Part shown: positions 1-13,819 of the stretch, piece after piece
Layout of the letters: each line of letters begins with the position of its first letter
Position numbering within the stretch: position 1 is the stretch's first letter
DNA from: Mya arenaria
Lineage: Eukaryota; Mollusca; Bivalvia; Myida; Myidae
NCBI RefSeq assembly: GCF_026914265.1
Contig: NC_069124.1
Coordinates: 7,280,213 to 7,344,212 of the forward strand
Reading direction: 5' to 3'
DNA: 64,000 nucleotides
Made by a program: the position numbers and the translations under genes
The notes under the pieces: generated by a model
What the model saw: only the letters and a program-made list of their open reading frames with translations
The model's database searches: none
What the model was told of the DNA's origin: nothing

Positions 1-3000
1 AAGGTCATCCAATTAGCAGACAGTCGTTAACAGTCAGTTTTTACCAATTAAAAATATAGAGATCTTTCATTCATGAACACAAAATCAAGATCATTATTTG
101 TAAAAACAACTCAGTAGCAGCTATCATTTTAACGACATCACCAGTGGTAGTTCTGTAGATGCCACATTACATGATCCGTTTATGTCCTTAACGTGAACAT
201 TGACTACAGGTTGATGTAGCCGTATTCTAATTACTAATAGTAATAAAACTAGGTTCGATTTCAAAAGCTCGAAAAGATTTTAGTGAAATCGAATGAACCA
301 CCAACCCCATGATGTTTAGCAATTCCGATTGAGACATTTATCAATGCAAACAGATGGTGCAGCGATGTTTTAGGATTTGTTTGCAGAATTTTGTCCGCAG
401 CTGTATCTATAAGCTTCAAAAAGATGTGTGTCAGAATGTACACACTTGAAACGGAAAAAAAACTAATCCGACGACACATTTTATTTTATTTTACAGAGAA
501 TTTAGTTCAAAACAACAACTGAATAGATCAGGAGAAAGGTTTCTGTCTGTCAATTGTTTGTCCTTGTCCATAAGCTAATTCAATGCGAAATAAGGCCGGT
601 ATTATATGTGCATGCTTCCCGGGTCAGCTATCCGTCTCCGAGTAGTTAGACCCTAGCTTATTAAATAATGTCGAGTATGTTCACGTGTCCGCGTCCGCTG
701 CGGGCGACGGACATATTACATGGAATACCCGCCTTCATCCTTGGGCTGCGGACGGTGGACTTATTACATGGAATACCGGCCTACATCTTTGGGCTGCGGA
801 CGACGGCCATATTACATGGAAAACCGGCCTCCACCTTTGGGCTGCGGACGACGGACATATTACATGGAATACAGGACTACACCTTTGGGCTGCGGACGAC
901 GGACATATTACATGGAATACTCGCCTCCACCTTTGGGCTGCGGACGACGGACATATTACATGGAATACCCGTCTCCACCTTTCGGCCATATTACATGGAA
1001 TACCGGCCTCCATCTTCGGGCTGCGGACGACGGGCGTTTTACATGGAATACCGGCCTTCATCTTTGGGCTGCGGACGATGGAGATATTACATGGAATACC
1101 GGCCTTCATCTTGGGCTGCGGACGACGGACATATAACATGGAATATCGGCCTCCATCTTTGACTAGGCTTTGAGCTTATTTTAAAAACCCAAACAAAACA
1201 TCGCATAATAAGATACAAAATCGAAAAGAAAAATGATATCTGTGGCTATCTGACAGACATCAATAGATTATCTTCTTTTCAGAGTTCAAATCGCAAGCAA
1301 TCTTAAGCAATCATTTCCTTGCCGTATTTATACTGTAAGTATATATTTAATTTCAGTGATTGTCACAAAATCTTTACGATCTGTTTCAATTAGCCCTTTG
1401 CTTCTTTGACTTTGGGGTTTCGAATTTCTAGATGAGTTTTATACGATAAAGAAACAATCAAAGATAAGAAAGTGTTCATATGTTCTTTGCATTGTTTGAA
1501 CCAAGGTAAAAAGGTGTAATTATTTAATATCGGAACATTTCCCAGGCATGGACTGTCAGTTTGAAAAATAACATATGACATGAGGTGGAATAATAATACC
1601 TATATCACTTTCCGTGGTTCAAATCTCCCAAGCAGCAATACCTACAGGATAGAATGACTCCTCCGAGAAGAAATCATGTAACTTAGTGCAGTTAAGTAAT
1701 CGTTATTGTATCATTCTAAGGGTGCCTGCATGACTGCATTAAGTCATTCTATAGATTAAGGTAGTTAGTATACTCTAACAGCCAGCCCTTGAATTATTGT
1801 TGTCAAAGAAAATGAGTACAAATGCAAGTTAACGTTATTAAACGCTTCAGAAAAGCAATAGCAAACATAATTGTGAAAGGAAGAGGCATACCTCCTTATT
1901 AAAAAATGAAGAGACATACCTCCTTATTAAAAACATGATTGAATTGACAAACATGATAGCGGTTATACTGGTAAAACTAATTTAGAATACTCTGACTGAA
2001 AGAGTTTTAAAAACTTTGTATAAACTTTACAAATAGCTTAATGACCTGTATTCACATAAATCATCATATTTTGAAAAAAAAGCATTCCCTACTAACCCAC
2101 TAACACAATTAATACAGTGCTCCCTATTTAATTACTGAAGTTTTTTTTGAAAAAATAGCTCAATCAACCTTCTCGGTGCAACCTTTTAGCAGAGGTTACA
2201 CTGAACAACGACGAAGCATAAAATGTTACTAATTAGACTAATGAAGCTGAATGGCTGATAACGTTAATGGTCGAAGTGTTCAAAATCACTATGGGAATTC
2301 TTTTGAACTGGTTACATGTGGATGAATAATGTCATTCAAGAACCTAGCAAATCAATGATAGATACAGTTGAACATTTTCACACCTAAATTTAAGGGTTCA
2401 GCATGACGGCATGATCGGAGCTATAATATGGCCGCTTTTCGAGACTCCAATTTTCATGTACATCAAAGACTCTATGAAAATCAACGGCGCTGAAACGGTA
2501 AAATCGGTCAAAAGCTGAAAAACACTTACTATCCGAATTTGCCGCACGACTCTTCTTCGAATTATTGTTTCGACAAATGCAATTTAAACAATTATTCATT
2601 CATCACTGGCCTAACTTATACAGATCTATTTAAATATACACCGAAAGAATCAATTTACAGCAACACACTTTTCTCACACATACGCTTTTCAATTGCATCA
2701 ATACCTTAGGGTTGAAAAAAACCTCTTGCACAATATAAGTTTACAACTGTTGACAGTATGTTACTTATATCAGACCAAAATGCACGTATAGCCAAAAAAG
2801 ACGAATTATAGGAATGTAATGACCCAGCCACCCAAAGCGGGCTTTCACATGATCGCGAAATTTGATTACTTTTATGCATGTTGCCCATCATTGTTAACCC
2901 ATAAAATGTGCAACAAAGTAGACAAAAACCATCTATTTGTCTACAATTAAGACTTACGTGCACTTACACGTTTGTAACTGCACTTAAAAGCACAGATGAT

Positions 3001-3335
3001 GCATTCATTTAAGATTAAAGTGGTGCAGTCCAGCGGAATAATGGCAGTTATTACAACATTAACTGACTGTGCAACCCTAACATTGATTAAACATTTTTCT
3101 CTAAAGATATTTTAAATGCCTGTGAAGTAACCGCACACAGATGATGTTTGGTACAACTAAAATGATTTACAGAAAATATTCTTATACTTAGAAAGGATTT
3201 CACACCATTTGAATTTTACTGAAATAATACAGACTTGATCATAATGGAGCCTCGGTGTCCATCTTTTTGCTGGCATATATATAGCCTACGTTTACCTTTT
3301 AACATATCTAGACGCATACTTCTAAAGGACCATAC
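1..3335. other. Left flank and probable NUDT6 intron
   Basis: No exon was recognised here. If the NUDT6 gene continues leftward, this stretch is its intron. It holds the 48-bp minisatellite listed separately and a small 29-bp tandem duplication near 1881-1936 (the phrase cataccTCCTTATTAAAAA occurs twice). The remaining short reading frames look random. Confidence 0.5.
709..1160. repeat. 48-bp minisatellite, about 10 copies
   Basis: The phrase TTACATGGAA recurs at 716, 764, 812, 860, 908, 956, 991, 1039 and 1087, with a decayed copy at 1134. The period is exactly 48 except for one shortened unit (956 to 991). The unit is GC-richer than its surroundings (it includes GGGCTGCGGACGACGG). Because 48 is a multiple of 3, several frames on both strands stay open across the array, so the reading frames of 134-164 residues here are a by-product of the repeat. 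Confidence 0.95.
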
Positions 3336-6300
3336 CAGTTTTGACTCCTGTCTCTTCTAGTGTCTCCCTTACCGCAGCATCACCTTAAATGTACACAATA
3401 AAAAGTTATAATATTAACAGAATCATAATGTGGTTATGACAAGTACAACGAGGCAATTTTGTTCTCTCTAAAATAAGCAGGACTCGTAGGTATGTACTTG
3501 TATAAGTGAAGATGTGCCGAGTTATAGAACACCATGATAAGCCTTATGAAGGTATCCGATGAACATTAATGTGCGATGTTGATCCCTGGTGACCCCTATA
3601 ATTTATTATTTTGGTATCATTTGAAAGGGGTTAATGTGTAGATGAGGAATATGTAAATATCACATTGATGCAAATATTGAAAACAGGCTGTTTTGACCTC
3701 GAAAGATGAAAAAATAAAATCACCGATTTCAGTTGAAAGAACAAAAATACCAACTGCCATTAGTTGATCTGTTGTGTATTTTCGGTCATATCCCTTACAT
3801 ACTACTACACAGTAGAACTGAAGTTATATGGGAAACAAAATTTCAGTGAATGGCATGAAACAAAAATCATTTTTGAACATCGAATACCTTAATTGGCTTA
3901 ATACAATTTAATGTAATCTGAAGACAAAGTTGTTTAATGCAAACATCGCTCTTGAGGTGTATGTAGAGTAGCGCAATGTACAAGGAACGACCACAATATC
4001 TATAAGTTACCTTCACACTCAATATGTACTCATTATGCATCCTATGATTTTGGATTGGCAATTTTGTTTGTTCGTCTCTTTATACAGACTGAAAAGTAGT
4101 CCAACTGTGCGAGGTAAGAAAGTATACTAAACACTGAAGCTTAGAATTACTCGGGTCATTAAGAGTACCCAAGTAGGTCGTAAGTGCCAGACAGAGTGTA
4201 AACATCGTCACCCTCGTGTCCTTTAATTGAGATAAACTACAAGCCGTAGCAATATACAACGAGAATGAAACTGAGGAGAACAAAGTTGAACTTTATGTAT
4301 CATTTAACAGCCTGTAATTTTGTCGGAAATGAATGCGACTGTACCTACACTAGAGGGTTAACAGATCCAATATATATACCGATCATTTAGCTGTCCCCGA
4401 CTCACATGATGAGAGGTTATTATTAAATTGGAGCAGGGTACATTATACTGCAATAAACCTGGCTGGCTTTACTTGGTCAAGGTAGTCCTGGCTGGACAAC
4501 GGTGGAGAATTGAGGGTCAAACGCCGTATTATTCGCACATTAATCAGGGTATATAGATAAAGTCCTCATGTTTGAATCCAAAGATGAGACCATGAAGCGC
4601 TGCGTACACATAATAAAATGTTCATATGTCAATATAAGAAGTGAAACTACTATTGTTATCACCCGTTATATGTTATATATCCAACAAAAAAGATTTCTGT
4701 GACCTGTAAGGTTTGGCACATTTGGGGAGGGCCACCCACAGCAGTGAACAATGGCAAACGATTCAAGAACATGGGCCATCATTTTCACCTAATTGTGCCG
4801 CCATTTTACCAAACACTGTCTGGTACGTTTCTCAATCAGGAAAAAGTCAATCAGCTACCATCAATAGAACACCTACCACATTACGTCAACAAATAATTCT
4901 ACAATTCAAATCTTGTGATTAAATATACACAAATCCAATTTTCAAATTTGTATATAATAATTTCAATTTAATCCATTTAACCCCAATTTTGTTTGTTTAG
5001 CTCTCAAAAATATACAGTGATCCTAGGTGGACCACCTCGTTATGTACCAGCATATTACCGGCCGTTGGTTTGTTAATTACTTTATACTCTTCACGCACTC
5101 GAGTTCCCCACCCAGCAAAACTTAACACATTCTTCAGTATCGGCGCAGATCAAAGGCCAAAGCTGTCAGTGGGACGACCATAGACGGGTATATAAATTAA
5201 CCTACGGTTGGTGTGATTAATATTTTTGTGCATTTGTGACACACTATCATGAGAGAGATAACACGTAGAATTGCAGTTGGCCTTAAAGTCCCATTATGAT
5301 TTAGTGATGTAAAGTAAACTGATTTTTATATGTATATCCAATTGCCGTTTTGACATTTTTAACCACAATAATAAAAAATGCATTTATCGCAATAACAAAA
5401 TGCAACAAAACCGAAAGTATAATCTTAATTTAACGCACAACGTCATTACGAAATTTGCATATCACGTGACATTTTGGATACCTTAAATTCTATGTTGCTT
5501 TAATTACTAATGATTTGCATTTTGTTACTAAAAAAGTTTTTAGTTAAAATAGTTTTCCCGGTAATGCATCTGGAAACACTTAGTTTATGATTATTTTAGT
5601 CTGTGATATCAAAGTGTTGACAAAAAACCAGTTATACATGTAGTTTAAAAAAAGATTAAGGTGTTAGTAGGTGCTAACCCATGCCGTTAAGGTCAAGAAA
5701 AAAGTGAAAATACTTGCATCACATTTATTAAATAGAAACAGGAGTTTAATTTTCTTTATGTGAAATTTCATTTGAAGATGTTCAGTATTGCTCTTGTTAT
5801 TTCTTCAGTGTAATCCGGCAACTGCTTAGGGTACTGTTTGCAAAGCGCTATGCTCCGCCCATTTATATACCTCATTAGCATATAGTGAGTCAGTGGACCA
5901 GTTAGGAATTTCGTTTTCCATACATTTAATTTTTTTAAAGCATCGTGTGGACTTTGGGAATTTATCAGACATTATAACTATGAGACTCTATCATAATTAT
6001 ATACTGAATTTTTAACTCTTTATTATTTTATCCTAAGTGACACTGGGACTTAAAAATGTCGTTGGCGAAATCTCATTTTGGATGAAGTACCATTAAAATG
6101 GAGTTCACACACGTACACGAACAAGTACCGATTGTTTTCTTTACGAGTGGCACATAAACAATAAATGCCTACATCATCAGGCTACACGTGTATGTATCAA
6201 GTACTGGTTTTGTATGATTATTTATAACTTGAAATAGATGTACATATTCATTGATTTTGTATCAAAACTATGATTATGTAACACGATTTTCTTTAACATT

Positions 6301-9300
6301 TTCTGTTTTAAGTGTAAATTTTACGTTTATTAATACCTACAACGAATAGACAAATGACCAACATATTTACTATAACTAACAAAGTAGTTTCGGTGAAACG
6401 AATCAATCGTGCATGTTCTGTTAAATTTAAGGTGACTAAGCTTATTTAAAAAACATTCTAGAAGACTTATAAGTGGAGTAAGCTATACTTTATATGTAAA
6501 TGTATCCCTGACACATTACTTTTCTAAAGTAGCATAGCAAAAAAGTGTAGCAAAGTAAGGTACTAAGTATAAGGTTTCGTAACTCAGCTTACATTAACCT
6601 TGCAGGGTTGTATCTGAACGAAACCTCAAAATCTATAGGTGGCAAAAATACTCCAGGTCCTGGTTGTATTAAATATGTACCAAGTATCAGAGTGATACCT
6701 CTAAAACTGAGCGAAAAGTTCTCTGCCTGACCGCCCGACCGGTGAACTAAGATACCCCCTTCGTGTGTGGAGGTATAAATGGGTCCTTCTTCGACGTACA
6801 TAACAAGCACCAAACACACACACAAATGTTTGCTTATGATGCCAACAAAAATATGCACGTGTTATTGCAGTCATGAAGCACATATATGCTTAAATTGAAG
6901 GGAAACTTTTTGTTATTACAAAAAATTCTGGGGTCAGCGTTTTTTCTCTTCTTCGGATCTGAGAACATTTATATAATAAATATACGCACCATCCTGATCC
7001 ACAATGATATGGTCTGGATCAATTCAAAAGTTACATACATAGCGTTACTAACGGTAAGGAAAGTGGTATAGATAGGCTTTATAGTGAAAACTAATCCTCC
7101 CTAAATGTAAGCCAGTGCCTTTCAAATCCTTGTAGACACACCAGGTGATACATACATAACCCTTCCATGTGATAAAACTGTCTTGTATGATAATTTATTT
7201 GCATAGACGGGACAATTATTCAAAGACAGATTATTTGAAAGTTCAAATGATTAAGGCTTAGATATGTCCATAGGCTATTAATACAATGGGAAATTTACAT
7301 GTCCCTTAAACAAACTATTATCATTTATGGTAATAGTAAAGGTCATCAGAGATGCTTAACAAAAACAGTACACAAATAATTATTATACTTTTTGGTTCTA
7401 TTCCACCAAAACAAGACAAGCACACCTTTGGCACATATACCATTGTGACTTTGATTTTGATTTTGTATTGGCAAGTGTTCATTCTGTCAAGCTCAGAGTT
7501 TCAATGTAAGGGAGAATACGCTAGTGAATATCATACTACACAAGTCGCAAGAGTTCCCCTTCCTACCACCTCTTATAATACTACATGAACACATGAGTCA
7601 CCCTTGTCTTCACTTACCAATATTTTCACCAAGGTCTGCTAGTCCGCCAGGAAACTTCCACATCTGGGAAAACTGAAATATGTATCATATTGAGTATTAC
7701 CCATTGAATATCAATGTTACAGTATAATAGCACCCGAGGGAAGAATAAGACATTTCCAATAAGCACTTAAAATGGCAGCGTTGTGTCTTCACTATATGCT
7801 GAGCAAATTTCAGTCATAACACACGGACGTTGTAAACATTTTTACAGTGAATCTCTTACACCGTAGCACGGACGTATAGGTCTATGACCTTAGCTAAATG
7901 TGGACTTGAATGGAAATGGATCATCATCCATGTAGGTAAAGTAACTAGAAGGATCCCATGATCAAAGTGCCCTTTGGAATGTTCTTTAAAAGTGCCAACT
8001 GACTTAGCAAACTGAAACATATTGTAACTATGAAATATATTATGAATATTTGTGTGTGTTTTTATATCCAGTTTCTCCGTTGTTTAACTCATGTACCAAT
8101 GTACAGTTAACATACAGCCACGGAGCAAATGCCAACCCACCACCCTGAATGCTCAGTGGAAGAGCGATCGCCTCGGATGAACCGAAAGACGTTAAAATAT
8201 GATACCTCACAGTAGCTCTCTTGCCTAGTGCTCGGCATTGAAAGGGTTGTATTAAAAACCCAGAAAAAATTATATCCTTTGTATCGGTGCTTTACACCGA
8301 CACTCTTAAGAACCAAGAGGTCTCTTTCCAAAGGGCTAAGGTATTGCAGCCGGATCTCTTGTATCTCACTGTTTCTTCATGTCGTTTAACTCAGAATTGC
8401 AGTTACTTCTATCTCATGTCACTTATGGCATTCAAACACAACAAGAGATGTTTGTTAAACATCATCCCCCCGACCCCCTGAGCGCCATGTCATCAGGAAT
8501 ATTTGAACAATTGAATGAAATATGCATTAACCGAAATGACAGCTGACTTGGTAATGACATTGAATGCCTTTGAGGCAGTTTTAAGATTATGACCATTCAA
8601 AGTTTGAAGATAATAGGTACAGATTTTTCAGTTCAGATGATGACTGGTATTTGCAGATAAACATTTATCCTCTTCGCAGCAGGGAATAAGTAAATATGAC
8701 TAGAATTTCAATGACTTATATGAGTTGTGACCTTGACAGGGTCATCTTCTGGTCACCCTAAACCTATAGGTATATATATGTCAAGTTTGAGGGCCATGCT
8801 GCTGGCATTGTCGAGTTACCACATAGACAAGCTTTTTGTGCTCAATGTCACTGTGACCATGAATTTGACCCCTAAAACCAATAGGGGTCATCTACTGGTC
8901 AAGTCTAACCTCCAAGTCAAGTATGAGGGCAATTGGTGCAGACATTGTAGAGTTATCACTCGAGCAACCTTTTTACATTCAAGGTCACTGTTACCTTGAC
9001 CTTTGACCTGATGACCCCTAAAATCAATAGGGGTCATTTTTTGGTCAGGCCCAGCTTCCATGTAAAGCTTGATGGCCATATGTCCAGGCATTGTTGAGTT
9101 ATCACTCGAAGAAGGTTTGTCAACCTTTCCATGTTAAAGGTCATTGTGAACTTGACCTTTGAACCAATGACCCCCTACAATCAATAGGGGTCATTTACTA
9201 GTCAGGCCCAACCTTCAGGTCGGGTTTGAAGACCAAAGGTCCAGGAGAGTGTGACCTTTGACCTGATGACCCTAAAATTAATAGGGGTCATCTATTGGTC

Positions 9301-12300
9301 CAGCCCAGCCTCCAAGTCAAGTTTGAGGGTCATGGGTCTTGGCATTGTCAGGTTACCGCTCAGACAACCTTTCCATATTCAAGGTCACTGTGACCTTGAC
9401 CTTTGACACCTTAAATTAATAGGGGTCATCTACTGGTCAGGCTTAGCCTAGATGTCCAGTTTGGTGACCATACCTCCAGGCATTATTGAGTAATCATCCA
9501 TACAAACTTTGACAGCCTTTTCCCATCAAAGGTCACTGTGACCTTGACCTTTGACCCCTTAAATCATTTACTGGTCAGGCCCAACCAGCATGTCAAGTTT
9601 GGTGACAATAGGTCCAGGCTTGTCAAGTTATCACTCGAACAAGCTTTGGACTGCCCGACCGACCAACATGTGCATAGCAATATACCCCCTCTTCTTCAAA
9701 GGGGGCGTGATCAAGGTTGTGATGTCGTCACGGTGGGGCCAAGCCATTATGCAGCCAATAGGCACCTGCAGATCTTGAATACCAGGGCTTTTTCACCTTC
9801 TTTGCTAGGGGCAGAAATTAGGCTACTTCACAATTCGGAAAAATGGCATATTTTCCCAATTTCCAGATATTTTTTTCACAATTCCCAGATATTTTTCCCA
9901 AAAAGGAAGATCTTACTTCAAAAATTTACAATAATAATTTATTCTGTTTGAGCAAATTATTCTTTTTATCTTTTTTATTTAACATATTAAAGAAGAATGC
10001 TGTATAATTTAAACGTTATTTGAGGACCAATTAGTCCATATATTGTTATCAATTCTTTAACTCGATTTAGAATCAACTCTGTGAAGATTACAACTAATCT
10101 CTCTCCCTCTCTTGTCATTGCGTCATGTTAAAAAAGTGAAGTCAAAGACATGATTTTTCCCCAATAAGATCTACATGCGTATCAATTGGAAGTCCATACA
10201 GTTTAGACCTTTTTAAACTTGACTCTGTGGAGTGTTTGTACACATTTCATATTAAAAAAGGTCATAAATTTTATGAAAAAAATCAGCTAAAAGTAGACTC
10301 ACATGTATGATATGAGCCTCTTTTTTGCAACATGAGATCCAAGTTTCATATGGATACCTTGACCCGTGTTTAAAAGGTGTCTTCAATCCTCATATGTGGA
10401 ATTTCCCATTTTGAGACTTTTACTCATTTAAATTTCCCAATTTACAGAATTTCACGCGTTTAAATTTCTCAAAATGAAAAGGCTAGGCCTCTTCACAATT
10501 TTGGTGAAAAAGCCCTGGTATAATACTCAAATAAACAAACTAATGTAACAGCTGGTCTATTGTTTAATTTGTCTCAAACAAAGTGGCATAGCTAGAAATT
10601 ATGAAAGCCAGAGTTATGTGTCTTGCTTTACATGTGTCTTTTATCTTGGCCAACATGAGTACTAAGTTTCATTTGAATATCATGAATGATTTATGGCCAA
10701 CGTTTAAGCATTACTAGGACGAAACCTACATCAAGGCTTTCACAATACCCAGGTGTTTTAACTGCATATCATTTTCAATCCTGACAAATAGACAGTGGTC
10801 TTGAGCATGAGAGATTCATACCAAAAGTAGAGTTAAGGGGCTTTTCAAAATTCATTTATATAACTTTCAATGTATTCCTACTGTATTCCTACAATCAATA
10901 CAATTATACACTAGTCTTAAATCAAAGGCTCTCGATCCTGATTTCAGGAGTAGCCCTGACCTAAAGAACCCCTGAATACTTCTACATGTACTTTTATTCC
11001 TCCGTAAAAAGGCATGCTAATAAATGCCAGGTTTTAAGAATTAACATACCTGTGTTTTTCTCTCCTGGATGACAAGCAACTCTTGTGTGTCCTCTCTTAG
11101 AACCACTCCTGAAAATGTACATTTACAATTGATACACAAGTGCTATAAATAAAACTTAACTACCGGTACCATGTATTTCATTTGTTGACATATCCATATT
11201 CGGTTTTTCATTAATTCACAATTCACAATTGTTATATGTAATATACGAGGGCCATAAACCAAAAAGACTTTCTAAATAAGTTACTAAGTTTTAAATGTTG
11301 TATTAAAATATTTGGTGATTTAAATTTAGAGTTCTAAGGCATTCTTATAAAAATACTGCCAGAAAAAAAATCAAAATTCATTGACATTTTGATGATTATT
11401 TAAACACAAGATATTTATAATGGTCAACTAATATGAACCAATCTTTCTGAGAATCAAGCTTTTATTCCTGAAGTGAATGCAATATTTACTATTCTAATTC
11501 TCATTTCTGTAAAGTTTTCTGTTTAAAAGTGCTCCTAACCTATATGTTGGTGCAGCTATACCAATAATAATAATAATATATTCTATGAATGTTGAGTTTG
11601 AAGTTATCATAGAAATTTCCTGTTGTTTTAAAATCAACAAAATCACAACCCCCAAGAGCAACCTGATAAAAACATGAAATATATAACTTTTAATCAGCGT
11701 TCTTTGCTTAATATGCAAAAATACTATATTTACAAAAAGGAAAGGCATGATTAATGTAACTTTGCAATAGTTATACACATAAACCTCGTTGGCTTGAACT
11801 CGCTTGGCTCCATTTCCTTGTTGGATCAAACTGAATGTAAAGGATCCATTTCTTTATATTGAATGTTAGCATTCCCGCTAGGCTAAAACTCCCCGAGGCT
11901 GGAGGTGTTTTCACCTTTCTATGTTAGCATTCCCGCTAAGCTAAAACTCCCCGAGGCTGGAGGTGTTTTCACCTTTCTATGTTAGCATTCCTGCTAGGCT
12001 AAAACTCCCCGAGGCTGGAGGTGTTTTCACCTTTCTATGTTAGCATTCCCGCTAGGCTCAAACTCCCCGAGGCTGGAGGTGTTTTCACCTTTCTATGTTA
12101 GCATTCCCGCTAGGCTAAAACTCCCCGAGGCTGGAGGTGTTTTCACCTTTCTATGTTAGCATTCCCGCTAGGCTCAAACTCCCCGAGGCTGGAGGTGTTT
12201 TCACCTTTCTATGTTAGCATTCCCGCTAGGCTAAAACTCCCCGAGGCTGGAGATGTTTTCACCTTTCTATGTTAGCATTCCCGCTAGGCTCAAACTCCCC

Positions 12301-13819
12301 AAGGCTAGAGGTGTTTTCACCTTTCTTGGGAGCTCAAGCCAACAAGTTTGATCGTATTATTTAGAAATCTTAAAGTCTGTAGTCAAAATCTTATTCGAAA
12401 ATAAAGAATAAAAATATATCAGTTTTGAGGGTGAATAATGGTATTTTTGGAAAAAAACAAACAACGTCTATTAGCGTCATTGGGCTGCACAGGCTTGCTT
12501 TACCTCACCTGTTTGCAAAAACATCTATATCAATCACAATTAACATACATCATAATTGAAATTTGGCACACTTGCTGAATAGATTCTATAATTATTACCT
12601 CTATTTAATGTTTAATTTACAGTGTGTATGTATTTTGTGAAAGGTCCTCGTATATATGTGTGTTTTAATTTGGAGGAATTGGGAAAAAATGTTTCTGCAT
12701 TTCAAGACACTGACATGTATCTACTGACTACAGGAAAGCATATGGAAAAAAATGTACTATATATAGAGGATAATTGTTTGTTTCAGTGTAAGATCGTAAT
12801 ATATTTTACCGAGGAAGCACCAAAATTTATATTTCACCAGTGGCGTAGCCAAAAGTGTAATATTCACTTATGCTTTTTATGAGGTGAAATATATTGCTAT
12901 CTTACAATGAAACAAACAATTTTTTCTTTTATTGTATGCCTAAACTTGGAATTTAAAGTAATTTTGGAAATGATGTCGTTGAAAATGTGTCCCGAATTGA
13001 TATTTTTAATGTTTGAAACAGTGAAATATCAATTTTATTTCACTGATAAATCTCCATAAACCACTAGAAAGCATATAATAAATTATACTATATGAATTTT
13101 CAGTTTGACTTTCCCTTGAAATCAAAAAATTACAAAAATGTCATATTATTGACTCCATTATCCTGTCGGACCTACCACAAACTCCAAGTTGGTGTGTAGC
13201 AAACCTAGGCGTGGCATCTACCCCACCCGTCATCCAAAGTTTCAGTAGACAGAAGTCACCCTCTGCATGGTGGAAACAGAAACCTTCCTTTGCAGCAGCC
13301 TCTATAAACCGACTGCAGTGAATCGGCACTTTCAGCCACGCTACTGCAGTGCCCTCTGTGCGCCATTTCTTCACGGAAGCTACAATTCAAAGATTTATCC
13401 AACTTTGTACAAAAAAATGCAATGAATTGCATTTGATATGCAATTTTTCTTATTGAATTCTTTTATTGTAATTTTAACCCAAGGTATATAAATTACCTAC
13501 ATACATGTAGCTGTGATAATCAATCCCCTCTCCCAAAATAATTTTCCAAATGAATCTATGCTGGTAATTATGTTTAATGTGACAATGTTAGTGGTTCAGG
13601 CTTGATGTTTTATATTATGGTTAAAAACTCCCCACCTTTCAATATGTCTCCAAACTTGTCCTGAGAAGTATCAGAGGAAATCTGGACCTGAACATCCACT
13701 GTGACTCCACTGTATCTATCCACAGTGCCTTCCAAAGTTGTCAATTTCCTTACTTTGATCACACTTTCAACTCTAGTTCTATTCAGATGCTTCCACAGTG
13801 TCCAACAAGGTAACCGCAT
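3336..13819 (-). CDS. NUDT6: NUDT6-like Nudix hydrolase, 5' part (five exons)
   Basis: Nudix hydrolases cleave nucleoside diphosphates linked to another group; the true substrate of NUDT6 is uncertain. Exons by GT/AG and phase: 13636-13819, 13176-13379, 11050-11108, 7618-7672, 3336-3383. The start MRLPCWTLWKHL resembles the NUDT6 N-terminus and needs no upstream splice. Exon 2 encodes the NUDT6-specific region (KKWRTEGTAVAWLKVPI, then CSRFIEAAAKEGFCFHHAE). Exons 3-5 carry VVLREDTQELLVIQE, MWKFPGGLADLGENIG and DAAVRETLEETGV. Together exons 4 and 5 form a Nudix box G-x5-E-x7-RE-x2-EE-x-G; the residue after RE is Thr where the family usually has a hydrophobic one. The C-terminal third (RQQH region onward) was not found and presumably lies beyond position 1. 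Introns carry several repeat elements. The family call is from remembered human NUDT6. Confidence 0.9.
5281..6053. mobile_element. MITE-like element with imperfect ~22-bp inverted ends
   Basis: The left end TTAAAGTCCCATTATGATTT and the reverse complement of the right end (TTTTAAGTCCCAGTGTCACT) match around a shared AAGTCCCA core. The element is about 770 bp, has no coding capacity and lies in a NUDT6 intron. No clear target duplication was seen, so boundaries are approximate. Confidence 0.5.
8440..9708 (-). mobile_element. Tandem-array element, family 1, copy 1
   Basis: Read on the minus strand it begins with CGCCCCCTTTGAAGAAGAGG and ends with the hairpin ATGTTTaacAAACAT followed by CTCTTGTT. 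The interior consists of diverged units of roughly 146 bp with repeated AAGGTCA/TGACCTT blocks. Perfect AGGTCA-n3-TGACCT palindromes occur at 9382-9396 and 9530-9544. It has no coding capacity, so mobility would need proteins supplied elsewhere. It lies in the NUDT6 intron between exons 3 and 4. Confidence 0.85.
9782..10518. mobile_element. 737-bp element with 16-bp perfect TIRs and TA flanks
   Basis: The left end CCAGGGCTTTTTCACC and right end GGTGAAAAAGCCCTGG are perfect reverse complements. The dinucleotide TA stands immediately outside both ends (9780-9781 and 10519-10520), as expected for a Tc1/mariner-like or other TA-targeting element. It is non-coding and lies directly beside tandem-array element copy 1. 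Confidence 0.75.
11781..12350. repeat. 58-bp minisatellite (8 copies) bracketed by an inverted repeat
   Basis: Units start with ATGTTAGCATTCCCGCTAGG at 11863, 11921, 11979, 12037, 12095, 12153, 12211 and 12269, exactly 58 bp apart and nearly identical. Each unit contains two small palindromes, TAGC-attccc-GCTA and AGGTG-tttt-CACCT. The array is bracketed by CTCGTTGGCTTGAACTC (11785-11801) and its inverted near-copy GAGCTCAAGCCAACAAG (12330-12346), which suggests a tandem-repeat-containing MITE. It lies in NUDT6 intron 2. Confidence 0.92.
12771..12925. mobile_element. Short MITE with ~40-bp inverted ends
   Basis: The left arm ATTGTTTGTTTCAGTGTAAG continues to TATTTTACC at about 12812. The right arm (12882-12925) is its reverse complement with few differences. 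The centre reads AATTTATATTTCACCAGTGG. A second copy of the left arm and centre at 48567-48631 and 50572-50600 is interrupted by a tandem-array element. No target duplication was assigned. Confidence 0.75.

Noticed and set aside
668-1173. Four long overlapping ORFs with 16-residue repeats
   Set aside because: They follow from a 48-bp minisatellite whose period is a multiple of three; no codon bias or splice context supports translation.
2390-2963. Two minus-strand ORFs of 69 and 85 residues as missing NUDT6 exons
   Set aside because: Neither encodes the expected RQQH/FG-SD region in any frame.
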